Source of the DNA: a virus
IMG/VR virus record: IMGVR_UViG_3300023119_000116
Span: 1-24,479 of that record
Strand: one strand, 5' to 3'
DNA: 24,479 nucleotides
Each line of letters starts with the position of its first letter. The stretch's first letter is position 1. Position numbers and translations under genes: made by a program. The notes beneath the pieces were generated by a model that did no database searches, was not told the origin of the DNA, and worked only from the letters and a program-made list of their open reading frames with translations. Shown here in pieces: positions 18,185 to 24,479 of the stretch.

Positions 18185-18192
18185 TATTTATG
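18185..18192 (-). promoter_or_regulatory. Late-promoter-like octamer CATAAATA upstream of gp25
   Basis: On the minus strand the octamer CATAAATA overlaps the stop codon of the putative spike-tip gene and lies 19 bases before the gp25 start at 18165. It differs from the T4 late promoter TATAAATA at one position and fits the NATAAATA form described for marine T4-like phages. There is no sigma70-like -35 box, as expected for late promoters read by gp55-gp33-type sigma factors. It would give gp25-gp6-gp7 their own transcript start. In an AT-rich genome chance matches occur, but a second identical octamer at a gene junction supports it. Confidence 0.5.
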
Positions 18193-18994
18193 ATCCAATA
18201 CCAGTGCTACCACTAATTGCGCCAGTGTTAATATCTGCTGCTAATGTTCCGGGTGTATGAGTATGATTTAGAGTAGCAATAGCAGAACCATCAACTGTCG
18301 TACCGGCCGGCAAATCTAAAGTGCCCCCGCTTATCGATATACTGCCACCAGAAACTGTAATAGTAACTCCTTGACTAACAATTTTAAAATTGTCGCAATT
18401 TATAATAACTTCGGGATCATTCCCTCCGTTATGTTCAATTGTAAATGTTGAATTACAATTGATTACAAAATTATTAGCTTTAACATCAAAATCATCATTA
18501 GCATTTACATTAAATTCATTACTGTAAAATTGTACATCAGAATTGATTACAAAATTATTGGCTTCAACATTAAAATCATTGCTATAAAATTGTACATCAG
18601 GTAATATACCATCACATTGATCTACAACCATAGCATTACAATTTATAATAAAGTTATTAGCCTGAATATCAAAATCTACTTCACATGTATTTCCAACATC
18701 ATCTCTCACATTTGCAGCTTCTGTATTTTTAGTATTAGCTAATGCTGCTAAATCATTTGCTAACTGATAAGCATTTGTTTCTAATTGATTACAAAACTCG
18801 ACAAATCCAATTGTATCATTCGAAAAATTTAATGTATTTGCAACATTAATAACATTATATGGAAATATTGGTAGATGGTATGCAGATCCATTTACGGCTA
18901 CACCATTAACTGTCGAATAAGAAGGAACTAAATTGCCTTCAGTAGTATGACTGCGAGTTCCATCGGGATTCAAATCAACATGACATGTACTCAT
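18188..18994 (-). CDS. Probable spike-tip protein with beta-solenoid repeats and HxH metal motif (268 aa)
   Basis: I do not recognise the N-terminal ~100 residues (MSTCHVDLNPDGTRSHTTEG). Residues about 105-185 contain a repeated unit: FDIQANNFIINCN, FNVEANNFVINSD and FDVKANNFVINCN, with 'DVQFYSN' twice. This alternation of short strands suits an intertwined beta-helix. It is followed by 'VTITVSGGSISISGGTLDLP' and then 'ATLNHTHTPG' and a Gly/Ser/Ala-rich tail. A His-X-His near the C-terminus of a beta-helical spike is the iron-binding apex of P2 gpV and of phi92 gp138, where three chains supply six histidines. The gene lies in the hub block downstream of gp5, and no PAAR protein is seen. I infer it caps or extends the gp5 spike. 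Start codon: GGGAG lies nine bases upstream. Phage structural protein is likely; tip role is moderate. Confidence 0.65.
   Translation of the reverse strand: MSTCHVDLNPDGTRSHTTEGNLVPSYSTVNGVAVNGSAYHLPIFPYNVINVANTLNFSNDTIGFVEFCNQLETNAYQLANDLAALANTKNTEAANVRDDVGNTCEVDFDIQANNFIINCNAMVVDQCDGILPDVQFYSNDFNVEANNFVINSDVQFYSNEFNVNANDDFDVKANNFVINCNSTFTIEHNGGNDPEVIINCDNFKIVSQGVTITVSGGSISISGGTLDLPAGTTVDGSAIATLNHTHTPGTLAADINTGAISGSTGIGS
18440..18681 (-). repeat. Beta-solenoid repeats in the putative spike-tip gene
   Basis: A unit reading F[ND][VI].ANNF[VI]IN[CS] occurs three times, and 'DVQFYSN[DE]FNV' occurs twice. At DNA level the plus-strand blocks ending at 18540 and 18600 both end with TAAAATTGTACATCAG, exactly 60 bases apart. 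AATTGATTACAAAATTATT is found at 18457 and again at 18541. The near-identity indicates recent tandem duplication in a rod-forming segment. Confidence 0.8.
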
Positions 18995-18996
18995 TA

Positions 18997-19692
18997 TTAA
19001 ACTCCCGCGGGTATTTCTATATTATTTAAAGTATCGGCACTTTGATTAATGCTATCAACAGCAGTTTCTATTTCTCCTACTGTATCCATCAATGTAGTGA
19101 CCTGGCCTAGTACATCTTCTCTGAGATCAAGTAATTCATTAAAGCCCAATTGCTCTAAGGCCTGATCTTTCAGACTTTCATAAATCCCGGTTGCTTGATT
19201 ATATAAACCAATTGCATTTTCGAGTAAAGTATTTTTGAGAGTGCTGAGTGTATCAAAAACTAAATCGGTAATACAATTAGCTAATCTCGTAGCGGCCTGT
19301 GCTGCAGCCGCTGCTAATCCAGCCAATGCTCCAGCCAATTGAGCTATCTGTATAGCCAGTTTAATTGCCGCCTCGATTGCTGGACCTGCCATTCCAGTCA
19401 CTACCTTTTTAGCCCATTTAATTATTTTTAACGGATCAGATGGTAATGATAATATCGGTGCATAATTAGACATTAACTCGCTAATCTCTTGTGCTTTTCC
19501 TTTAATCATATCAACAACAGTTTTTACGTGTTCTTCAACTAGCATTTCTAATCTTTCACAACTAAACTCTCCTGCGACCATTGCAGTTTGGCCTTCAGGA
19601 GGACCAGGTATTTCTACCTCAGTCATGCCTGTAGCGGCTTCAAGTTCCGCTTTCATTTCATTGAGTCGATCTATTGTTTTTTCAACTGACAT
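18997..19692 (-). CDS. Ala/Leu-rich helical protein of unknown function in the spike block (231 aa)
   Basis: No family is recognised. The protein appears entirely alpha-helical, unlike every other gene here. Residues about 1-20 are charged helix, residues 28-34 are PGPPEGQ, residues 42-72 form an amphipathic helix, and residues about 96-150 are strongly hydrophobic (IKLAIQIAQLAGALAGLAAA at 110-129) and could contact a membrane or pack in a helical bundle. The C-terminal part (~150-222) is again amphipathic with heptad-like repeats, ending NIEIPAGV. There is no cleavable signal peptide. It lies 10 bases after gp5 and 2 bases before the putative tip gene, so it is co-translated with the spike. 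Possible roles are a chaperone for spike trimerisation, a spike-bound cargo, or a membrane-active tail protein. The sequence does not decide between them. AAGG precedes the start. Confidence 0.7.
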   Translation of the reverse strand: MSVEKTIDRLNEMKAELEAATGMTEVEIPGPPEGQTAMVAGEFSCERLEMLVEEHVKTVVDMIKGKAQEISELMSNYAPILSLPSDPLKIIKWAKKVVTGMAGPAIEAAIKLAIQIAQLAGALAGLAAAAAQAATRLANCITDLVFDTLSTLKNTLLENAIGLYNQATGIYESLKDQALEQLGFNELLDLREDVLGQVTTLMDTVGEIETAVDSINQSADTLNNIEIPAGV

Positions 19693-19702
19693 TATTTTTA
19701 CC

Positions 19703-21910
19703 TTATTCTATACCAGTTATTACACCATTAGTCACTGTTACTACTTTACCATTCAATGCTGTAAATGTATCCGAAACACCGATTTTTGTTCCCATACCAT
19801 CTCGTACAAATAATGGTCCGAGAATAGATACACTGGGAGTATCGAATGTCACACCCACCTCAGATTTTACAGTGAATTCATTGCGAGAATTAAATGTAGC
19901 TGCTCCATGCATATCCCAAAATGTATTGCCAATAGTATTTAGCGTTTGATTACCTCTGACGTCGAGCGCCATGTCAGTACCTACGCGCGTCACCCATTCA
20001 TTTGATACATCAATATATAAACCTCTTTCCTCATTCCCTCTTTTTCTTTCATCTGCTGGTAAATTACCTACACTGAGATAAAAGTTATTTTGAGTTGTAT
20101 GAGAAGCATTATTTTTAACATCAACATAATAATTAAATGCATCATCATCGCTAGCTTGCCTCGCATCACTCCCTGCGGGATCATAACCAACATTTAAATA
20201 CGTATTATTTTTAACGTCAGTAATATGATTCGCAGTTCCATATTCTGTTCTGCTTTCACTAGCTGGTTTCCAACCAACGAGAGACAATTGATTATTTTTG
20301 ATATCTAAATAGCTATTAGTAACATCATTGTCTGTAACTTGTCTAGCTTCATCAACTGGTTTCCAACCTACAGTTGTAAAACTATTATTTCTAATATCTT
20401 CATATCTATTTGCTACATCAGTTTTTGTGATATTTCTAGCATCGTCAAGAGGTTTCCAACCAATATTCAGTAGACTATTATTTTTAACATCAATATATTG
20501 ACTGACAACTTCGATATCACTTAACTGTCTAGATTCACCATCACCTCTTTCATTATTTCTCGGTATCCAACCAATAGTTGTGACTTGATTATTTGCTAGC
20601 TCTATATAATAATTTTTCTTTGAATGCTCGTCAAGTTCTCGTGCATACGTATATGACCAACCGATATGTAGTTGTACGTTGTTTGCTACATCAGTAATAA
20701 AGTTTGCCTGTTGTTTTTCGGGCAAAACTTTTTTGTCCATAATTTGTAATAATTTATTCTCAGCATTATTCCAAATAAATTCATCATTTTGATAACGAGC
20801 TATTTTTGATTTTATTACTCTCTCGCCATCAGTTGTTGTTCGCGGTGCAAATCCAACGGCAATAAACATATTATTGCCTGTCGTATGAAACTCGTTATTA
20901 CTAATACCTGACGTAGTATTATTAGCAACTTCTATCTTTAAACTTTCTTGAACAAGTGTTTCTTTATTTCCTACAACAATATTATATTCATTTTCTGTAG
21001 TCTTTCTAACTCGTCTTCCTTCCCACTTTTCTTTTACTGATGTATGGGAATAATCTGGTTCTTCCCATGCATTAGGCCCCATATTTTGTGGATATGCTCC
21101 CTTTAATCCATCTCTATTTTGTTCTGGCGGACCATTAGAAATTTCTTCATAGCTTCCTGAACGATGCCAAATATGAACTCTTTCATGGCCTGGAGTATCG
21201 TCAATTTCTATCGCATGTCCAGATTTTGTAGTATGAACTAAATTATATGGATATTTTGTATCATAATCTGATGGCGGTTGTTTTACTAGACCTAACTTAC
21301 CAGAATTATACGGATGTTTAGGTAATAATTGTCCACCTACTTCAGGTGCAATTTCAGCTTCATAATCTTGACCGAGAGGATGATTAGCCACTCTTTGTTT
21401 ATCAGACCACCAACCTTTCGCTAAGGCTGATACATCCATATATTCATATTCTTCAGTTGGTACATCTACCTGTAGCATTTCACCTGTAGCTTTATCAGTA
21501 GGCGGCTCAGGATATAATGAATTTTTATGATACGTACCAAAAATAATTGGAATATTTGCTTCATGACCGTCGAGATAAAATCCAAATACATATGTGCCAA
21601 TTGCAATACCGGTCGGAGATGTACCAACAGCATCAATCCAAAATGGTGTCTCAAATTTTTCTAATTCAACTATCTTACGATAACTTAAACTCGAAGATTG
21701 AATAGAAGAAAGCGGCCACGCCCACAATAGATCTTCATCATTAATACCATATGTACCTTCTACTTTTCCTAATTCACCAGTTTGATCATGTAATACTCTT
21801 ACCTTTACACGGCCAAGATAACGTTGAGTTTGTTTTTCTTCTTCAGGATCAAGCTTGACAACTCTGCCTACAAACCAATTAAAAGATTCACCTAAATTAT
21901 AATATGCCAT
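19703..21910 (-). CDS. gp5: gp5-like baseplate hub/spike protein without lysozyme domain (735 aa)
   Basis: T4 gp5 is a trimer of OB-fold, lysozyme and beta-helix that punctures the outer membrane. Here residues 1-130 are the OB domain: 'SFNWFVGRVVKLDPEEEK' and 'YLGRVKVRVL' match T4 'NLNWFVGVVEDRMDPLKLGRVRVRV', and 'GTYVFGFYLDGHEANIPIIF' fits T4 'GTRVYGHFLDKW...GIVLGTYGG'. Residues ~228-310 match the start of the T4 C-domain: 'KSGHAIEIDDTPGHERVHIW', 'SGSYEEISNG' and 'RRVRKTTENEYNIVVGN'. The span between (~130-228) is far too short for the ~175-residue T4 lysozyme and shows no catalytic motif. From ~345 to ~645 the shaft consists of 'VGWKP..EAR.....' repeats of about 31 residues instead of T4 octapeptides. 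The C-terminus (VGVTFDTPSVSILGPLFVRD) again looks beta-helical. Start: 4 bases after the gp27 stop. Confidence 0.95.
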   Translation of the reverse strand: MAYYNLGESFNWFVGRVVKLDPEEEKQTQRYLGRVKVRVLHDQTGELGKVEGTYGINDEDLLWAWPLSSIQSSSLSYRKIVELEKFETPFWIDAVGTSPTGIAIGTYVFGFYLDGHEANIPIIFGTYHKNSLYPEPPTDKATGEMLQVDVPTEEYEYMDVSALAKGWWSDKQRVANHPLGQDYEAEIAPEVGGQLLPKHPYNSGKLGLVKQPPSDYDTKYPYNLVHTTKSGHAIEIDDTPGHERVHIWHRSGSYEEISNGPPEQNRDGLKGAYPQNMGPNAWEEPDYSHTSVKEKWEGRRVRKTTENEYNIVVGNKETLVQESLKIEVANNTTSGISNNEFHTTGNNMFIAVGFAPRTTTDGERVIKSKIARYQNDEFIWNNAENKLLQIMDKKVLPEKQQANFITDVANNVQLHIGWSYTYARELDEHSKKNYYIELANNQVTTIGWIPRNNERGDGESRQLSDIEVVSQYIDVKNNSLLNIGWKPLDDARNITKTDVANRYEDIRNNSFTTVGWKPVDEARQVTDNDVTNSYLDIKNNQLSLVGWKPASESRTEYGTANHITDVKNNTYLNVGYDPAGSDARQASDDDAFNYYVDVKNNASHTTQNNFYLSVGNLPADERKRGNEERGLYIDVSNEWVTRVGTDMALDVRGNQTLNTIGNTFWDMHGAATFNSRNEFTVKSEVGVTFDTPSVSILGPLFVRDGMGTKIGVSDTFTALNGKVVTVTNGVITGIE
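19960..20880 (-). repeat. About eight tandem GWKP-type repeats in the gp5 shaft
   Basis: Within gp5 a unit of about 31 residues (93 bases) recurs. Each copy has [IV]GW.P followed by an [ED]AR/[ES]R turn, a polar stretch and 'Y.D[IV][KR]NN', for example VGWKPVDEARQVTDNDV followed by YLDIKNN. Clear copies begin near nt 20665, 20575, 20462, 20368, 20276 and 20190; more divergent ones lie near 20870 (VGFAPRTTTDGER), 20075 (VGNLPADERKR) and 19990 (VGTDMALDV). The core DNA word ggtttccaacc (plus strand) occurs in three consecutive copies at 93-base spacing. The central copies are most alike, which suggests growth by tandem duplication. Confidence 0.85.
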
Positions 21911-21914
21911 CTCA

Positions 21915-23195
21915 TTATCCCAAAGGCTGATTAAACTGATTTGGTTTAGCAGCTTCCATTACCAAAAAATGATTAAATCTGCCGTCATGTTGTTTTTCTA
22001 AACGATGCTTTAAATTAGTTACGATATAATTAGATACAAAGATTTTACCTCGTGGTCTACTTTCAGTCGTACCAGCTATAATTGGTAAATCAAGATTAAC
22101 AATATCACCAACTCTCATATTTGTATCACCATATGTTCTAAATCGTATAGAATATTGAAACATTCTTTCACGAAAAGCCCGTTGAAAATGTATATTTTTA
22201 TTATGTTCCATTTCTTCTCGTGTACCATCTTTTACAGACATTCGTGTCAGGCCCGGACGCACGGTAGTAAAATTATTATAATCTGAACTATTAAAATCAT
22301 TTGGATCATCTGTTTTGGCAAATTTTGTATGATCAACAGGATTATTGTATTCTTCTTTTAAATAATATGTGCCACGATGTATATCAAATTGACGAATTTG
22401 ATTTCTCATAGCTCCTTTCATTACTTTGCCTATTGATGAACCTTGTGATATTGTTTCATACGATAAAATATTTCTAAAGTTTATATCAGTTCCATAATCG
22501 GCTACTCTATTCACTGTATCTAAAACAAAGTTTTTTTCTGAAGCTTGAGGTTTTCTGTCTTTAATTAGTTTTTCTATTGTTTGAAAATGATAGCCTTCAT
22601 TGTCTTGATAAAAAACAAAGAGCGATGATTTATTTTGTTCAGCTGATACTGCTCTTTCTTTAATAATATCTACTACTTGAAATGGTCTGACATTATTGAC
22701 AACGTAATCAAATTTGCCTTTTGTATTCTCTATAGTTTTTAAATCTACTTCTGCATTTAAATCGTTCTTAATACAATTAAATAAAGCATCATGATACAAC
22801 ATATCTTTGTATCTTTTCGTATAAACTTTAAAACTATTTTTTAGAAAGTCTTTTGTAGTACAGCGCAAAATATAATATCGCATATTCGATTGATCATTGG
22901 CTCGCATCGCGACTACACTTTCTATAAAAAAATCGTATGAAATAGTTTTTCTATTAGGTGTTTGCAATTTTACTGATATCAGTTCTTCACCACCGAGCGG
23001 ATACTCGTTGACTAAATCAATGCCTTCACCGATATAAAAATCAGCAGTCACTGTATGATTATCTAAAGATTCAAAAATATCAAACCTCTGAACAATATTA
23101 TGAATGTTCATTGGTTTTGATCCATTAAATTTTGTCAGCTCAATCTTATCACCTACAATGATAATGTCGCCGGCATCATTTGCTTGTCTAGCCAT
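21915..23195 (-). CDS. gp27: gp27-like baseplate hub protein (426 aa)
   Basis: gp27 is the trimeric hub ring that holds gp5 and continues into the tail tube; T4 gp27 has 391 residues and is related to P2 gpD and to the VgrG N-terminus. Fit to T4: 'VQRFDIFESLDNHTVTADFY' with 'LGGEELISVKLQTP' corresponds to T4 '[20 protein letters not shown]...GNEIIQISVANAN', and the C-terminal 'RVGDIVNLDLP...GKIFVSNYIVTNLKHRL' corresponds to T4 'TPGVKIIFNDS...TEFYVDEVIHEL'. A hub-type middle is seen in 'NVRPFQVVDIIKERAVSAEQ' followed by 'SLFVFYQDNEGYHF', like T4 '[26 protein letters not shown]'. It lies directly upstream of gp5, its physical partner, with a 4-base gap, and one base after gp53. No membrane segment is present. 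Confidence 0.87.
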   Translation of the reverse strand: MARQANDAGDIIIVGDKIELTKFNGSKPMNIHNIVQRFDIFESLDNHTVTADFYIGEGIDLVNEYPLGGEELISVKLQTPNRKTISYDFFIESVVAMRANDQSNMRYYILRCTTKDFLKNSFKVYTKRYKDMLYHDALFNCIKNDLNAEVDLKTIENTKGKFDYVVNNVRPFQVVDIIKERAVSAEQNKSSLFVFYQDNEGYHFQTIEKLIKDRKPQASEKNFVLDTVNRVADYGTDINFRNILSYETISQGSSIGKVMKGAMRNQIRQFDIHRGTYYLKEEYNNPVDHTKFAKTDDPNDFNSSDYNNFTTVRPGLTRMSVKDGTREEMEHNKNIHFQRAFRERMFQYSIRFRTYGDTNMRVGDIVNLDLPIIAGTTESRPRGKIFVSNYIVTNLKHRLEKQHDGRFNHFLVMEAAKPNQFNQPLG

Positions 23196-23196
23196 A

Positions 23197-24060
23197 TTAT
23201 TTCATCAAATTATCGAGTTGATCGTTAAGAGTAACTGTATATGAATCATCAACTAAGTATATATTTCTCTTTAATTCGTTTTTTTCTAATTCTAAATCAA
23301 AATAACTATATGGAGAAAAATATACTTGTTCATCAGCTGGGATTACATTTTGTAAAAGAGTATATGTACTATGATCAAAATTTATTGTTTGTTTTGAATC
23401 ATCACCAGTCACATCAAAATTGGTTGTCATTGTACTCCAATCACCTGAAACATGTTTTAATATAACTGCAGAAGTATTTGCAGCTGAAACAGTCGCTACA
23501 CTATCTGAAAATCTGACTAGCTCATCAATATCAAAAGTATTTGCAACTTCTGAACTAAATGAATAAGAAATATTCATATTTGTAGAAGCATACATTTCTT
23601 CTTTTTTGCGCTGATAACCTCTTACGCCTGACACATTGCTGACTGGATCATAATATTTTTTGTGATTTGTAGGCAAAGCATTATATCCATCATACGATAA
23701 TACAGAAATATCACCGCGGTAATTATTACGATATACAAAAGTTTTTGCTTGGGCTTTTTCTATAGATCCATACTTATTTTTAATGTGTTGTAGAAAAACT
23801 GAATCTTCGAGCGGAACATCATGATATGGATCTATGATATCATTTGTATGATATATTAACCAATCTAAATCAACATCATCATAATAATCATAAGCTATTG
23901 TTTCTATTCTTTCGCCATCTTTTATTTCGGTCTCATAGAAAGCCGTGTAAAAATCTTTTACTTTATTATTAAAATCTACTCGTCTTAAAATATTGACAGC
24001 TGGTTCACCATTATATGCAATCAACGGAAATTTTCTAAAATATTGATGACGAATACTCAT
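23197..24060 (-). CDS. gp53: Baseplate wedge protein gp53 (287 aa, with an insertion)
   Basis: gp53 is the last wedge protein to join and clamps neighbouring wedges around the hub; T4 gp53 has 196 residues with a LysM-like fold. The N-terminal half fits T4: 'IFRNYKDYFKRAL' against 'ILRRVDFNNKVKDFYTAF', then 'ERIETIAYDYYDDVDLDWLI' and 'YHTNDIIDPYHDVPL' against T4 'EELANAIYGNPQLYWVLLMCNDNYDPYYGW'. The C-terminus 'LKRNIYLVDDSYTVTLNDQL' fits T4 'LRQIKIIAKSDINSFMNDLI'. In between, about residues 165-250 form an extra beta-rich segment (FDIDELVRFSDSVATVSAA) missing from T4. The start ATG overlaps the stop of the gp48-like gene (ATGA), a sign of coupled translation. Confidence 0.92.
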   Translation of the reverse strand: MSIRHQYFRKFPLIAYNGEPAVNILRRVDFNNKVKDFYTAFYETEIKDGERIETIAYDYYDDVDLDWLIYHTNDIIDPYHDVPLEDSVFLQHIKNKYGSIEKAQAKTFVYRNNYRGDISVLSYDGYNALPTNHKKYYDPVSNVSGVRGYQRKKEEMYASTNMNISYSFSSEVANTFDIDELVRFSDSVATVSAANTSAVILKHVSGDWSTMTTNFDVTGDDSKQTINFDHSTYTLLQNVIPADEQVYFSPYSYFDLELEKNELKRNIYLVDDSYTVTLNDQLDNLMK

Positions 24061-24479
24061 GATCCACCCTCAGTTCTAGATACAAACATTTCTACTTCTT
24101 GTATTCTCATATTACATCTAATAGAAACGGGTTTCCCATTTTGAAAAAATGCAGAAGTACCTTCGTCGGAAAAGTTTATACTAAAGTTTTTTACTGCACA
24201 TTTTTTAAATTTACCCCATAGTCCGTCTTCTGGCATTACTACAGGCTGTACTAAATGTGGATAATCAATAAATGTATTGGCATTTACTGGCAATATTTTT
24301 TCTTTGATATATCTTAAAACTTTATCTAATACAGCGGCTTCTTCGGCAGATCTCGGTACAAATTTCCAGCTCCAATCAAATTCTCGTAAATCTAAACCTT
24401 TAAAAAATACAGAAGGATGAGGATTTGGTATAGTACCAGCCATTTGACCAGCAATACCACCCAAAACCGGTTCTGAATC
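24057..24479 (-). CDS. gp48: gp48-like tail-tube cap/baseplate protein, C-terminal 140 residues (runs off the right edge)
   Basis: T4 gp48 (364 aa) sits on the gp27 hub and, with gp54, starts tail-tube polymerisation. The frame is open to the window edge (codons for DSEPV precede the first possible start, a TTG at 24464), so this is the 3' end of a longer gene, not a complete 135-aa protein. The visible part fits the end of T4 gp48: 'FDWSWKFVPRSAEEAAVLDK' against T4 'KVFTWDLTPRSTEDLMAIIN', then a central Pro/Trp region, 'KFKKCAVKNFSINFSDEGTS' against T4 'GPCQIQSIRFDKTPNGN', and 'VSIRCNMRIQEVEMF' against T4 'FTLEITMREIITL'. This is the tube-protein-like domain. gp54 has a related fold and remains an alternative. 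The stop overlaps the gp53 start. Confidence 0.8.
   Translation of the reverse strand, partial: DSEPVLGGIAGQMAGTIPNPHPSVFFKGLDLREFDWSWKFVPRSAEEAAVLDKVLRYIKEKILPVNANTFIDYPHLVQPVVMPEDGLWGKFKKCAVKNFSINFSDEGTSAFFQNGKPVSIRCNMRIQEVEMFVSRTEGGS

Noticed and set aside
18188-18994. The 268-aa protein as a PAAR protein
   Set aside because: No PAAR-type Gly/Pro/His pattern is seen; the C-terminal HTH element after a beta-solenoid fits the HxH apex type better.
20701-20733. Hairpin AGTTTGCC...GGCAAAACT followed by a T run, like a terminator on the plus strand
   Set aside because: It lies inside gp5, and all genes are on the other strand, where no T run follows the stem; the stem is also imperfect.
24057-24464. 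A complete 135-aa gene starting at TTG 24464
   Set aside because: The frame has no stop up to the window edge and the visible part matches only the C-terminus of gp48-type proteins, so it is the end of a longer gene.
1-24479. tRNA genes, CRISPR arrays, integrase, defence or host metabolic genes
   Set aside because: Reading both strands gave continuous structural coding sequence on the minus strand and none of these features.

Overview
The window is a block of late structural genes from a T4-like, contractile-tailed phage. All fourteen genes lie on the minus strand, so transcription runs from right to left. They are packed almost without gaps: neighbours overlap (ATGA, TAATG) or are a few to about 25 bases apart. 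No stretch of 300 bases lacks a gene, and there is no RNA gene, insertion sequence, integrase, CRISPR array or host metabolic gene. The DNA is AT-rich. The gene set (enlarged T4 baseplate proteins, a giant DUF4815 protein, repeat-rich fibres) resembles the marine T4-like phages of picocyanobacteria and of SAR11-type bacteria. The sequence does not say which host group is right.

Right part (about 24479-18188): central hub and spike. In transcription order this holds the C-terminus of a gp48-like tail-tube cap (cut by the window edge), gp53 (wedge), a gp27-like hub, gp5 without a lysozyme domain, a hydrophobic helical protein of unknown function (231 aa), and a repeat-rich protein ending in an HxH motif, which I read as the spike tip. 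Middle part (18165-10839): baseplate wedge gp25, gp6, gp7 and gp8. gp53, gp7 and gp8 match T4 best at their ends and carry large internal additions. Left part (10835-1): a 2034-aa DUF4815 protein with cysteine modules and two Calx-beta domains, a 929-aa beta-rich structural protein, a 63-aa coiled-coil protein, and the first 579 residues of a repetitive tail fibre that runs off the left edge.

How they would work together: by T4 analogy gp27-gp5 form the hub and spike, gp48 caps the hub to start the tail tube, gp53/gp25/gp6/gp7/gp8 make the six wedges, and the left-hand genes supply peripheral baseplate and receptor-binding parts. Recognisable gp9, gp10, gp11 and gp12 are absent; the left-hand proteins occupy their place. 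T4 splits hub genes (27, 48, 54) and most wedge genes into separate clusters; here they are one co-oriented run. Octamers CATAAATA/TATAAATA, like the T4-type late promoter, sit just upstream of gp25 and gp8 and upstream of the fibre gene.

The points most worth following up are the spike: gp5 has lost the lysozyme and its shaft is built of about eight 'GWKP' repeats of roughly 31 residues; the tip looks like the HxH iron-binding type rather than PAAR; and an uncharacterised Ala/Leu-rich helical protein is encoded between shaft and tip. Homology statements rest on my recall of the T4 proteins compared by eye with these translations; no search or alignment was run.
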